DNA of 64,000 bases from an uncultured Prevotellaceae bacterium (GTDB taxonomy: Bacteria > Bacteroidota > Bacteroidia > Bacteroidales > Bacteroidaceae), in the NCBI GenBank assembly GCA_947165505.1, contig CAMVAT010000006.1, forward strand, positions 50,738-114,737, given 5' to 3'. Shown here one piece after another: positions 8,029 through 16,917 of the stretch. Each line of letters begins with the position of its first letter. The stretch's first letter is position 1. The notes beneath the pieces were generated by a model. That model saw only the letters and a list, made by a program, of their open reading frames with translations, was not told the DNA's origin and did not search any database. Made by a program: the position numbers and the translations under genes.

Positions 8029-9552
8029 CTATTGATAGCACTCGAAGATGCTGTCCACCGTCTTGCGTGGCATCTTCGGCGTGAGCAGACTCACAATCCA
8101 TACGATGGGGAAACCGCCCACCATGGCGATGGCACCGCAGTTGATGGGGTTGATGGGGTTGCCCGCCAGCATGTTGGCCACGGTGAAGCCCACGCCCCAG
8201 ATGAAGCAGGCCCAGACGGCGGCGGGGGTGACACCGCGCCAATACAGACCCAGCATGAAGGGGGCGAGGAATGCACCCGCCAAGGCTCCCCACGAGATGC
8301 CCATCAACTGGGCGATGAACGTGGGCGGGTTGAGGGCGATGAACAGCGAGATGACGATGAAGAAGACTATCAGCACACGCATCACCACCACCTTGCGGTG
8401 CTCGATGCGCTCCGACACATCGTCGTCGATACTGCCCTCCTGCACCTCGCCCGGTGCGGCTTTCTTGTCGCGGTAGATGAGGTCGAGCGTCATGGTTGAC
8501 GACGATGTGAGCACCAGCGAGGCCAGCGTTGACATCGACGCCGACAGCACCAACAGCACCACCAGGGCGATGATGACGTCGGGCAGCGTGACCAGCATCG
8601 ACGGCACGATGGAGTCGAAGTCGAGACGGCCGTTGGGCAGGGTGGGGGGCATGCCGAACAGACGGCCGAAGCCGCCAAGGAAATAGCAGCCGCCCGCCAC
8701 TACCAAGGCAAACACCGTAGAGATGATGGTGCCGCGGCGGATGGCCTGCTCGTCGGTGATGGAGTAGAACTTACCCACCATCTGGGGCAGACCCCACGTG
8801 CCGAGCGAGGTGAGGATGACCACGCCCAGCAGGTTCCACGGGTCGGGACCGAAGAGCGAGGCGAAGCCGCCGTTGGCACCCGGGTCGGTGTCGCTGGGCA
8901 GTTCGGCCATCTTGCCCACAGCAGCCGACAGGCCGCCCTGGGTGTTGAGCACGGCGGCGATGACCACGATGATGCCGAAGAGCATGATGACACCCTGAAT
9001 GAAGTCGTTCATGGCTGTGGCCTTGTATCCGCCCAGGATGACATAGACGGCGGTGAAGATGGCCATGATGATGACACAGTATTGATAGTCGATGCCGAAG
9101 CCCATCTCAAACAGGGTGGAGATGCCTTTATACACGCCGGCGGTGTAAGGGATGAGGAAGACGAAAGCGATGATACTGGCGATGACGCGCAACTGCTGAC
9201 TCTGGTAGCGGGTGCCGAAGAAGTCGGGCATGGTGCGGCTCTCGATGTGCTGTGTCATCAGTTTGGTGCGGCGACCCAGGACGAGCCAAGCCAGCAGCGA
9301 ACCGATGACGGCGTTGCCGATGCCTATCCACGTGCTGCTCAGACCGTATTTCCAGCCGAACTGTCCGGCGTAGCCCACAAAGACCACAGCCGAGAAATAA
9401 GAGGTGCCGTAGGCGAAGGCGGTGAGCCAGGGACCCACGGCGCGGCCGCCGAGCACGAAGCCATCGACCGACTTGGCTTGTTTGCGTGAGTAGATGCCCA
9501 CGAATACCATCACACAGATGAAGATGATGGTGAGTAATATTTTGATTGCCAT
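8029..9552 (-). CDS. Sodium:solute symporter (SSS family)
   Basis: A 507-residue, very hydrophobic protein with about 13 predicted membrane segments. The SSS fold is recognisable from the N-terminal helix followed by SVDGFVLGGRAVGPWLTAFAYGTSYFSAVVF and the later GYKATAMNDFIQG segment typical of PutP/SGLT-like carriers. It would import a small solute (amino acid, organic acid or sugar) with Na+; the substrate cannot be read from the sequence. The C-terminus ends at KTVDSIFECYQ. It has its own terminator downstream, and its 5' flank carries a 7-bp periodic array beginning six bases from the start codon. Confidence 0.9.
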   Translation of the reverse strand: MAIKILLTIIFICVMVFVGIYSRKQAKSVDGFVLGGRAVGPWLTAFAYGTSYFSAVVFVGYAGQFGWKYGLSSTWIGIGNAVIGSLLAWLVLGRRTKLMTQHIESRTMPDFFGTRYQSQQLRVIASIIAFVFLIPYTAGVYKGISTLFEMGFGIDYQYCVIIMAIFTAVYVILGGYKATAMNDFIQGVIMLFGIIVVIAAVLNTQGGLSAAVGKMAELPSDTDPGANGGFASLFGPDPWNLLGVVILTSLGTWGLPQMVGKFYSITDEQAIRRGTIISTVFALVVAGGCYFLGGFGRLFGMPPTLPNGRLDFDSIVPSMLVTLPDVIIALVVLLVLSASMSTLASLVLTSSSTMTLDLIYRDKKAAPGEVQEGSIDDDVSERIEHRKVVVMRVLIVFFIVISLFIALNPPTFIAQLMGISWGALAGAFLAPFMLGLYWRGVTPAAVWACFIWGVGFTVANMLAGNPINPINCGAIAMVGGFPIVWIVSLLTPKMPRKTVDSIFECYQ

Positions 9553-9557
9553 TTATA

Positions 9558-9613
9558 GTTGAAAGTTTAAAGTTTAATGTTAAATGTTGAAAGTTTAAAG
9601 TTGAAAGTTTTCT
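9558..9613. repeat. Tandem 7-bp array (GTTGAAA/GTTTAAA)
   Basis: Seven consecutive heptamers GTTGAAA, GTTTAAA, GTTTAAT, GTTAAAT, GTTGAAA, GTTTAAA, GTTGAAA and then GTTTTC. The array lies just upstream of the symporter start. Further right, 9669-9694 holds GTTGAGG-GCTTAGG-GTTTAGT-GTTCTTA, related to the array at 15561. Confidence 0.8.
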
Positions 9614-9818
9614 TTTCCCCACCCAACCCTCCCATGGGAGGGCTTCCAACCCTATTCCAAGCCCTTTTAAGGTTGAGGGCTTAGGGTTTAGTGTTCTTAC
9701 ACGGATTCGCGCTCGGAACATATTACTCCCCTCCCTGCAAGGGAGGGGTAAGGGGGTGGGTCTGCTTGGGGGTGGGTCCGCTTGTGGTGGGTCCGCGGGT
9801 CCGCTTGGGTCTGCTAAC
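9614..9818. repeat. Short palindromes and GTGGGTCCGC repeats
   Basis: Two small inverted repeats (CCCTCCCATGGGAGGG near 9630 and CCCCTCCCTGCAAGGGAGGGG-like near 9727-9748) are followed by direct repeats of GTGGGTCCGCTTG around 9760-9812. There is no gene here. It is the 3' flank of the porin gene. Confidence 0.55.
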
Positions 9819-10931
9819 TTAAAACGCTACTTGCACTTGTGCCTGCAGCCAGTTGTAGTCGTCTTGGAACTTGCTGAATGTGCGCGTGTATTGCAACTGC
9901 AAGCGGCATTTCTTGAAGAACCAGTATTGCAGGCCGCCGGTGAGCTGCGTCTGACTGTAGTTCATGTCGATGTTGCGGTCGAAGTAGTCGGCTGAGGCCA
10001 CCACATCCACGCCGCCGCCCAACGGCACACAACCGGTGATGTAGCCGCCGCGGCTGGTCACATCGCCGTCCTTGCCCAGCATCCACTCGCCGCGCACGCT
10101 CACGCCGCCGGTGGCCGACTTGGCTCCCGCCGCGGTGGGCTGCTTCCATTCGGCGCCGAAGCTGAGGCGGTCGCGCGTGTAGTCGTCGCCCACGGCGATG
10201 TCAGGGTTCCAGGCGGCGGTGCCCACGGCGTGACCCTTGCCTTTCTGGCCGCTCACCACCAGGCGCAGACCGTCGATGGGACGGCAGTCGAGTTTCAGGA
10301 TCACGTCTTTGTTGTTGTTGCCGTCGCACCGGTTGACGCCCTGTCCGTTCATCACGGCCAGTTCATAGAGCAGGTGGTTGTCGAAGAGCGAGCCATAGAC
10401 CATCAGACCCATGTCGCGCCCGTAGTTGACACCGTGCAGCGGGTCGGGTCCTTCGCCGGCCAGGAAGAGTGAGGCCTGCGAATAGACGTCGATGAGTTCG
10501 AGCATGGTGGGTGAGAGGGGATTCTCCATCGAGAAGGAGTGCTTGAACTGTCCCAAGCGGACATTGAACGAGTTGTCGTTAGAGAATCGGTAGTCGGTGT
10601 AGAATTCCTGTACGACGCTGGAGAAGTCGTGCATGAAAAGGAAAGACCATCGGTCGGTGATGCGGGCCTTGGCCCAGAAGAGGGTGCGCTTCAGGTTGAA
10701 GTCGTTGGTCTGTTTGCCGTTGGCATCGTTCCAGGAGTAGCCTCCCTGGGCGTAGCCGTGCAACTCGATGCGGCTGGTGAGCTCTTTCAGCCAGTCGATA
10801 CCTTGTTTCTTCTCTGTCTGTTGCCCCATAGCGGCTGTGCTGCTCATGGCAGCCAGTGCCACGGCCAGCGTCGCTCTTTTGGCGTGCCGGCCCATCCGTC
10901 GGACGACGGTTTGGAAAAAGTGAATCTTCAT
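9819..10931 (-). CDS. Outer-membrane porin, OprO/OprP (phosphate-selective porin) type
   Basis: 370 residues from ATG 10931. The in-frame extension to 10985 is rejected because MKIHFF is followed by a basic region, a hydrophobic core and an AAMG-QQ signal-peptidase site near residue 36. The mature part is rich in alternating beta strands, for example RIELHGYAQGGYSW and NVRLGQFKHSFSMENP. It ends in aromatic/hydrophobic Phe (LQAQVQVAF), the outer-membrane insertion signal of porins. LGQFKHSFS is characteristic of the OprO/P family. It would form a diffusion channel for anions or other small solutes; phosphate specificity is not established. Confidence 0.82.
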   Translation of the reverse strand: MKIHFFQTVVRRMGRHAKRATLAVALAAMSSTAAMGQQTEKKQGIDWLKELTSRIELHGYAQGGYSWNDANGKQTNDFNLKRTLFWAKARITDRWSFLFMHDFSSVVQEFYTDYRFSNDNSFNVRLGQFKHSFSMENPLSPTMLELIDVYSQASLFLAGEGPDPLHGVNYGRDMGLMVYGSLFDNHLLYELAVMNGQGVNRCDGNNNKDVILKLDCRPIDGLRLVVSGQKGKGHAVGTAAWNPDIAVGDDYTRDRLSFGAEWKQPTAAGAKSATGGVSVRGEWMLGKDGDVTSRGGYITGCVPLGGGVDVVASADYFDRNIDMNYSQTQLTGGLQYWFFKKCRLQLQYTRTFSKFQDDYNWLQAQVQVAF

Positions 10932-10971
10932 GTTTCTGTTTTTTTGATAACCTTTGATGTCTTTCCGGGTG

Positions 10972-10979
10972 CAAAGGTA
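10972..10979 (-). promoter_or_regulatory. -7 element upstream of the porin gene
   Basis: Read on the minus strand, TACCTTTG, 41 bases before the porin ATG. A clear TTTG -33 element at the right distance is not seen. Confidence 0.45.
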
Positions 10980-11017
10980 ATGCAAAAAATGAAAAACAGA
11001 TACATTTTGTCACTTTT

Positions 11018-12340
11018 TTATTGTGTTTGGTGATAAAACTTTCTGTCAACCTTGCCGTTGAATGTCCTTTTGATAACTTCTACCTGTTCGTAGAGCAGGG
11101 GCACTTTGTAGGGTTCGAGCCGTTGTTTCAGATAGGTGGCGAGCGCTTTTTTGTTGACCGTCGCCTCTGTTGTCACGACCAGCAGTTTGAGTGCCACGCC
11201 TGTGATGGGGTGCCGGGCAGCGATGCACACGCAGTCGGTGATGCCGGGATAGGAGAGGGCGGCGTCCTCTACCTCGGTGGGAGCCACCTTGAAGCCCCCC
11301 ACGTTGATGACATCATCCTGACGGCCCGACAGGTGCAGCATGCCCTCGTGGTCGATGCGCCCCAAGTCGGCGGTATAGAGCGTGGCGTCTTTCAGGATGC
11401 TGGCAGTGCGTTCGGGTTCGCCGATATAGCCGGTCATGAGCGTGGGACCCTGGCAGGCGATACATCCCTTGTCGGTGATGAGTAAGCGCGAGTGCCGCAT
11501 AGGTTTGCCCAGACATCCTGCCATACACCGCCCGTCGTTGAAGTTATAGGTGCTGATGATGCCCGTCTCGGTCGATGCGTAGGTGTTGTACAGCCGGCTG
11601 TGGGGCAAGAGCTGGCATAGGCGCAGCATGTCGTCGTGCGAGATGGCGGCAGCGCCGGTCTCCACGAAGTCCATCTTCGCAGCCAACGCTGCCAGACGGT
11701 CGGCGGCGAACTGAATGAGGATCCTGATGCTGGCGGGAACGAGAAACGTGGCAAATTTGTCGGCGGCGAACGTGAAGGCCTCGAAATAGGCGTTGATGTC
11801 TTTCAGGCCGTCGGTGATAATCAGAGTGGCCCCGGTCAATACGACAGGATACACTTTCGAGAGACTGCCGATATGGTTGAGCGGTCCGTTGACCACAAAA
11901 GCCAGGTCGTGGCAGAACCCCTGACCGTCGATCAGGTTCTCCGCATCGGCGATGATGGCGCGGTGGCTCACCATCACTCCCTTGGGCTTGCCCGTGGTGC
12001 CCGTGGTATAGAGGATGTCGGCCGTGCCTGCCGGAGCCTGGTGTGGGGCCAGACGCCGGGCGATGGTGTCGAACAGCATCTCGGGCGTGTCACGCTCCAA
12101 CGGGGCCACGACACAGCCGATGCGGTGCAGCGCAAAATACTGTATCAGGAAATCGACCGTCTGCGACGCGCGCAGCGGCACAATCTGCCCCGGCTGATAC
12201 GACTGCTGCTTGAGATAGCGGCAGCGGGCCAGCACCCTGTCGTAGAGTTCGGCATAGCTGACGACCTCCGGTCCGCATACCACCGCCACCTTGTCGGGAT
12301 AGCGTCTGGCATCTTGTTCGAGATAGTCTTCCAGTGTCAT
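11018..12340 (-). CDS. Acyl/aryl adenylate-forming ligase (ANL family)
   Basis: A compact 440-residue adenylation enzyme that would activate an aryl or fatty acid as an acyl-AMP and load it on a carrier protein or CoA. All core motifs are present: YTTGTTGKPKG at 111-121, YASTETG at 254-260, YTADLG near 322-327, GRQDDVINVGGFK at 339-351, and the catalytic lysine in NGKVDRK (K430). It overlaps the upstream ACP gene by four bases (ATGA), which implies coupled translation and makes that ACP its likely partner. It is the last gene of the aryl-polyene-like operon. The substrate is inferred from context only. Confidence 0.85.
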   Translation of the reverse strand: MTLEDYLEQDARRYPDKVAVVCGPEVVSYAELYDRVLARCRYLKQQSYQPGQIVPLRASQTVDFLIQYFALHRIGCVVAPLERDTPEMLFDTIARRLAPHQAPAGTADILYTTGTTGKPKGVMVSHRAIIADAENLIDGQGFCHDLAFVVNGPLNHIGSLSKVYPVVLTGATLIITDGLKDINAYFEAFTFAADKFATFLVPASIRILIQFAADRLAALAAKMDFVETGAAAISHDDMLRLCQLLPHSRLYNTYASTETGIISTYNFNDGRCMAGCLGKPMRHSRLLITDKGCIACQGPTLMTGYIGEPERTASILKDATLYTADLGRIDHEGMLHLSGRQDDVINVGGFKVAPTEVEDAALSYPGITDCVCIAARHPITGVALKLLVVTTEATVNKKALATYLKQRLEPYKVPLLYEQVEVIKRTFNGKVDRKFYHQTQ

Positions 12341-12573
12341 TCCGCCTTCATTTTCAGATGATGCTCCACCATGCTCACGATGCTGTCGAGCGATTTCAGG
12401 TTTTTGGGTGTGGCGTCGGTAGCGTCTAAGTGGATGCCATACTCGTCAGACAAAGTCATGAGTATGGAGGCCACACCCAGAGAGTCTAACTCGGCAAACA
12501 GAAAATCGGAGTCGAAGTCAACCAGTGGCAGATTGTCTTCGAGCAGTGAGCGGATATGTTGTTTCATTTGCAT
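12337..12573 (-). CDS. Acyl carrier protein (operon ACP 3)
   Basis: A 78-residue acidic carrier protein with the phosphopantetheine site ELDSLGVAS (Ser31), followed by the usual helix ILMTLSDEYGI. The site has DSLG where most ACPs have DSL[DE], a small variation. MQMK gives two possible starts two codons apart. It is translationally coupled to the ligase that follows. Confidence 0.85.
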   Translation of the reverse strand: MQMKQHIRSLLEDNLPLVDFDSDFLFAELDSLGVASILMTLSDEYGIHLDATDATPKNLKSLDSIVSMVEHHLKMKAE

Positions 12574-12601
12574 AGAAATATAGATTTTATGAGTTGGATT
12601 G

Positions 12602-15553
12602 CTAAATAGATGATACCATCACAGGTTGATAGGTGGCATACTTCTGGCGCGTCTCTTCGGTGGGGGCCACCAGGAAGACGTCTGTCTGGCCATGCTGACG
12701 CCCGAAAGCCTCCTCGGCCGAGACCACCACCTCGAGGTTGTCGGCCACGCCCTCGGCGCAGTGTCGTGCCAGCGCTGCGGCGTCGGCATCTGTCGTGTGC
12801 AGCCACACTTTCCGGTCTTTGTGCACCAAGGCATACAACAGCGCAAACTCGCCCATGCCGCTGTCGATGATGAGCGCCGCAGTGGCGGTCGTCGGCCTGT
12901 CTATCCACCGGGCATAGTCATGGTGCTTGGCAAGGTGGCTCTTCACCGCTTTCGTCACTTCCACTCCTTTATACCTATAGCGGTCGATGACCAGCGTGTG
13001 GTAGTGGGCGGCCGTCATCGCCGGCGGGGTCGCCTCGTCTTCCTCTTTCTTGCCCGCGAGCCGTCTCATCCACCGGGTGCATACCGTTTTCAGCGTCAGG
13101 GGGCGCAGCCGGTACAGTCCGCCGCTCTTGACCAACCAGTTGAAGATGAGCGGTGGAAACAGATACGCCATCAACACCACCGACAGCATGCCCACGATGG
13201 TCACCTCGGCCAGAGAGTGCAGGGCAGGGTGGCGTGCCACGATGAGTGAACCGATGCCCACAAACATAATCAGGGCAGAGATGATGATCGAACTCTTATA
13301 CGATGCGAGCATCTTGCGGCGATAGGCATACTCATAGCAGCAGCCTTCGGTCATGAAGATGGTATAGTCGTCGCCCTGTCCGAAAATAAACGTGGCCAGA
13401 ATGACATTGACGATATTGAAGTGAATGCCCAGCAATGCCATGATGCCCAGTATCCATACCCAACTGATGGCCATGGGCAGGAAGGAGAGCAGTGCCAGTT
13501 CGATGCTGCCCAGTGAAAACCAGAGGAAGAAGAACACGATGAGTCCGCACGCCCAACCGATGTAATTGAAGTTGTCTGACAGCGAACGGGCCATGGTGCC
13601 GTTGAGCGACTTGACGTCGAACACATAACTGCCGTCGGCGGAGCCTTCGATGCGCTCTTTCACCTGCTGCGCCTGTTCGGGCGTTGATGTCAGGATATCG
13701 ACCACCTCATAGCGTTGGCGCTGCTCGTCGAGGGTGAGGTAGGATGAGAACAGCCGCCGGGCCCACGCGCTGAAGTGCTGGAAGTCTTGCGTGGGATAGT
13801 CAGCCGACAGCAGGTCGTAGAACCCGTCGAAGGTGCCGGCCGTGAACCCCTCCCTCGCCGCCAGCGCTCTGAACTGATGTTGGAAGAAACGCTCGTAGCG
13901 TGCTGTGAACTGCTGCCAACGCTCCAACCGCTGCTGCTGTTCGTCGGCGAAGGCCAGCAGCGGCGAGCAGCCCGCGTAGTCAAGTATCTGGCGGCCGGCC
14001 TTGAGCTGCCGCAGCAGGGGCTGAAGACGATGGCTCCGCTCCAAGGCCTCCTCCATCGTGCGCCCTTCAGACACCAGATACAAGGTGGCATGGTCCGACG
14101 TCTTCGTCATGTGTTTCTGAAAGTAGTCCATATCCTCTTTCTGCTCGTCAGACATATAGTTGATATGGTTCATGTCGGAGTCGAATTCGGTGTGGAGGCT
14201 GAAGTAGCCGAACACCAGCGTGAGCACGACGACCACGCCAACGAGCCATCGGCGGTTCTCCAGTCGCAGGTCGCTGGCCCGCTGCAGCACGGGGATGTGC
14301 ACTGGCCGGTGTGGCCGTGCCAGGTGCGGCAGGAAGAGGAGCACAAAGAGGATGGTGCCTATCAGCAGGAATGAGCTGAACAGGCCGAGGTCGCGCAGCG
14401 CCACGGAGTCGAGCGGCACCAGACACAAGAAAGCGCCCACGGTGGTGATGTTGCCCACAATCAGGGGCGATGCTATCTCGCGGAGCGTGCTCTTCACATC
14501 ATGGCAGTGATACAGGTGGGCAATCAAGTGCAAGGGGTAGTTGACCGCGATGCCGATGATGACCGACGAGATGCCCAGTACGATGAGCGACACCTCGTGG
14601 TGAAACAGCGAGAGCCCGCCCAGACCGAAGAGCCCCCCCCAGCCGATGGATAGGGCTATCAGCAGTATGTTCTTGACGCTGCGGAATGTGTATAGTAATA
14701 ATAAGAGGATGAACGCCACGGCGATGGCTACCGACCAGATACTGTCTTTCTTGATTTGCGCGGCGTTGCCCACGGCAATGACGGGGCCGCCCGTCAGGTG
14801 CACCTCTACGCTGTCGGCCTCTGCGCCTGCCGCCTGTGCGCACGCCTCCAGATGCTCCAGCAGTAGGCCGTTGTGCTCCGTCTCGCTCGAACCGTAAGGC
14901 GAGGCGAGGATGACCACCGCCCGCTTCATGTCGGGCGAGAAGATGTAGCCGTCGTACATCTCATAGCGGAGTGAGCTCGACGCTCCCTGCATGCGCGACA
15001 TCACAGGGGCGAACAGTCCCAGCGGGTCGCGTACCAGCTGGTCGGTGAAGGCTTCACTGCCCGGCATGAGCAGTTGGTCGCGCACGTCTTGCAGTTGGCG
15101 GGTCATATACTCCGGGTCGGCCAGCAGACTGTCTATCCTCTGGTAGTCGTCGGCTTGCATGAAGTAGGGCAGGTGCGCCTGCACGAAATCGGCCACGTCG
15201 GTCATCTGCTCGATGTCTATCTGCGATGTCATGCGCAGGTCAGACAACACCGTGTCGGCCTCCACCCGGGCGGTGAACGCCTCGACCGCCTCGATGAGTG
15301 CCTCGGGCTCGGTGGCGGCTGAATCGCGGTGCTCGAAGATGGCTATCATGTTGTTGGCCCCCGAGATGCTCTGATATACACGCAGCGCATCTTGATTCCT
15401 GCCTTCCAGGGGCAGAAAGTCAGAGATGTCTTCCTTGTAGGTGACGCGGGTCACCTGCAACACCAGAAAGGCGCTGATGGCAAGGAAGAGCAGGAGGCAC
15501 AAACCCTTGTGCCCGCTCATGTATTGGTATATCTTCAGAACGATGGAGGTCAT
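12602..15553 (-). CDS. MMPL/RND-family exporter with a C-terminal Rossmann-like extension
   Basis: 983 residues. A first membrane helix (about 15-33) is followed by a large periplasmic region (FLPLEGRNQDALRVYQSISGANN), a block of membrane helices in mid-protein (IWSVAIAVAFILLLLLYTF onward), a second periplasmic loop, and a last helix block near 700-807. This is the duplicated RND plan of MmpL/hopanoid-type lipid exporters. Residues from about 840 to 983 form an additional soluble domain. Its LIIDSGMGEFALLYAL and KVWLHTTDAD segments resemble motif I and strand 2 of class I methyltransferases. It probably moves the operon's lipid product across the inner membrane; the role of the added domain is unknown. 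Confidence 0.85.
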   Translation of the reverse strand: MTSIVLKIYQYMSGHKGLCLLLFLAISAFLVLQVTRVTYKEDISDFLPLEGRNQDALRVYQSISGANNMIAIFEHRDSAATEPEALIEAVEAFTARVEADTVLSDLRMTSQIDIEQMTDVADFVQAHLPYFMQADDYQRIDSLLADPEYMTRQLQDVRDQLLMPGSEAFTDQLVRDPLGLFAPVMSRMQGASSSLRYEMYDGYIFSPDMKRAVVILASPYGSSETEHNGLLLEHLEACAQAAGAEADSVEVHLTGGPVIAVGNAAQIKKDSIWSVAIAVAFILLLLLYTFRSVKNILLIALSIGWGGLFGLGGLSLFHHEVSLIVLGISSVIIGIAVNYPLHLIAHLYHCHDVKSTLREIASPLIVGNITTVGAFLCLVPLDSVALRDLGLFSSFLLIGTILFVLLFLPHLARPHRPVHIPVLQRASDLRLENRRWLVGVVVVLTLVFGYFSLHTEFDSDMNHINYMSDEQKEDMDYFQKHMTKTSDHATLYLVSEGRTMEEALERSHRLQPLLRQLKAGRQILDYAGCSPLLAFADEQQQRLERWQQFTARYERFFQHQFRALAAREGFTAGTFDGFYDLLSADYPTQDFQHFSAWARRLFSSYLTLDEQRQRYEVVDILTSTPEQAQQVKERIEGSADGSYVFDVKSLNGTMARSLSDNFNYIGWACGLIVFFFLWFSLGSIELALLSFLPMAISWVWILGIMALLGIHFNIVNVILATFIFGQGDDYTIFMTEGCCYEYAYRRKMLASYKSSIIISALIMFVGIGSLIVARHPALHSLAEVTIVGMLSVVLMAYLFPPLIFNWLVKSGGLYRLRPLTLKTVCTRWMRRLAGKKEEDEATPPAMTAAHYHTLVIDRYRYKGVEVTKAVKSHLAKHHDYARWIDRPTTATAALIIDSGMGEFALLYALVHKDRKVWLHTTDADAAALARHCAEGVADNLEVVVSAEEAFGRQHGQTDVFLVAPTEETRQKYATYQPVMVSSI

Positions 15554-15560
15554 CTTTTTT

Positions 15561-15651
15561 GTTTAGTGTTTAGTGTTGAGGGTTTAGGGTTTAGGGTTGG
15601 GTTTAGGGTTTAGGGTTTAGGGTTTAGTGTTGAGTGTTGAGGGTTTAGTGT
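15561..15651. repeat. Tandem 7-bp array (GTTTAGG/GTTGAGG)
   Basis: About 13 units of period 7, mainly GTTTAGG and GTTTAGT with GTTGAGG/GTTGAGT variants and one 5-base irregular unit. It is immediately followed by the paired palindrome at 15669. It sits between the PlsC-like and MMPL genes inside the operon, so it is transcribed. Confidence 0.85.
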
Positions 15652-15668
15652 TCTACTCGTGATTGAGA

Positions 15669-15737
15669 GTAGGGACAGGGCGTGCCCTGTCCGCCATTAG
15701 GTTGTGAATCTTAGGACAGGGCACGCCCTGTCCCTAC
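15669..15737. repeat. Paired REP-like palindrome, copy 2
   Basis: GTAGGGACAGGGCGTGCC and its inverse flank a spacer of about 22 bases; see the copy at 1453. Here it lies inside the operon between two genes and would form a strong hairpin in the mRNA. Confidence 0.85.
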
Positions 15738-15751
15738 ATGCGCGGCGAGGT

Positions 15752-15784
15752 AATCTCTCACCTCTTACCTCTCACCTCTTACCT
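15752..15784. repeat. 7-bp array (CTCTTAC/CTCTCAC) at the 3' end of the PlsC-like gene
   Basis: CTCTCAC, CTCTTAC, CTCTCAC, CTCTTAC, CTCTACT in a row, abutting the stop codon at 15785. It is the reverse complement of the GAGGTAA/GAGGTGA arrays at 32005 and 55344. Confidence 0.75.
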
Positions 15785-16909
15785 CTACTTATTGTCGATG
15801 GGGTTGGAGTAGATGCCAAGGAAGATATCTCTCAACTGCTCCAAGTCGCAGGTGTCGAACCGTTCCAGTTTGTCCATGCGCTTGATGAAGGCTTGGCGTT
15901 GCTGAGGGGTGTAGAGGTCTTGGTACTTCGTGTTGCCGAACCGTATGTCGTGGGCAATGTAATTATTGGGGTACAGACGGTAGGCTGTATTAATCCGGCG
16001 GTCGAGCAGCCGCGCCACCGCCTTGTGGTATTCGTTGTTGGTGAGCCGTTCAAAAGCCACCAGCTCGGCCACCGAGATGGGCTCGCACAACTCGAAATGC
16101 ACGTTGCCCTTGGGCTGGAGCAGTCCGGTGATGATGCTGTTGAGGTCTTCGCCAGGCTTCTTGGTATATTTGGTATATTGCGACTCGTAGAGCTCGAGTG
16201 CTTTCAGGATGTCGCATGGTTCCCACTCGTACGACACCGATACGGGCACGATGTTGAGGTCGGCCAGCGCCTTGATCTTGTCGGTCGGCTCGCTCAGACA
16301 GAACATCTTGATCACCCCTTGGTCGGTGGCGTCGATGCCGTTTTTGGTGCGTCCGTTGCGCTGCGCAATCCACACCGATTGGTGCTTCTCCTTGATGACA
16401 TGACGTATATATTCCGACAGGTGCAGCGACTTCTTGTAAAACTCTTTGATGTTGCCGCCCGGGCGCTCCACTTTGAACATTTTGTTGGCCCTGCCGATGT
16501 CTATCACCAACTGGTTCATCATCAGGTTGGTGCCGAAAGTGATCTCGGTGGTGTCGAATCCTTTCAAGACGAAGAAGTATTGCAACAGGCTCGAGTCGAG
16601 CATGATGTCTCTGTGATTTGACACGTAGAGATACGACTTCTCGGGACTTAGCCGTTCGATGCCCGAGCAGGTGAAGCGCGTGATGCTATTCTCGATGACA
16701 CGCTCGTTGACCAGGCGCATCGTCTCGGTCTGAAACTGCCGTACCGTTGTGAACGAAGCGATGCGCTGTCTGACCGTCTCTACCGGTTCGTTGGGATAGA
16801 CGTAGGAGGCCACCAACGGGAAGGGTACGCTCTTGGCGATGCGTTGCATGGCTGCAGGTATCTCCTCCTCGTTGTACGGTCGGATATCGTCAAATTTTGT
16901 TTCTTCCAT
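15785..16909 (-). CDS. PlsC-like 1-acylglycerol-phosphate acyltransferase family protein
   Basis: 374 residues from ATG 16909 (MEETKFDDIRPYNEEEIP, the common form for this Bacteroidales family). The longer frame to 16960 would overlap the upstream gene by 43 bases and is not favoured. The acyltransferase block I is NHRDIMLD (NHx4D-type), and later blocks are FKVERPG and AQRNGRTKNG. It would transfer an acyl chain from ACP or CoA to a glycerolipid-like acceptor at the inner face of the membrane. It is one of three acyltransferase domains in this operon, suggesting the product is attached to a lipid. Confidence 0.85.
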   Translation of the reverse strand: MEETKFDDIRPYNEEEIPAAMQRIAKSVPFPLVASYVYPNEPVETVRQRIASFTTVRQFQTETMRLVNERVIENSITRFTCSGIERLSPEKSYLYVSNHRDIMLDSSLLQYFFVLKGFDTTEITFGTNLMMNQLVIDIGRANKMFKVERPGGNIKEFYKKSLHLSEYIRHVIKEKHQSVWIAQRNGRTKNGIDATDQGVIKMFCLSEPTDKIKALADLNIVPVSVSYEWEPCDILKALELYESQYTKYTKKPGEDLNSIITGLLQPKGNVHFELCEPISVAELVAFERLTNNEYHKAVARLLDRRINTAYRLYPNNYIAHDIRFGNTKYQDLYTPQQRQAFIKRMDKLERFDTCDLEQLRDIFLGIYSNPIDNK

Positions 16910-16917
16910 GTCTGTCG

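Noticed and set aside
15561..15651. TTTAGGG repeats as a telomere-like or CRISPR array
   Set aside because: The units are contiguous with no spacers and lie inside an operon of a bacterial chromosome, so neither explanation fits; treated as a slippage-type tandem array.
15704..16621. 305-codon plus-strand frame opposite the PlsC-like gene
   Set aside because: The opposite strand encodes a clear acyltransferase; this frame also begins inside the palindromic repeat.
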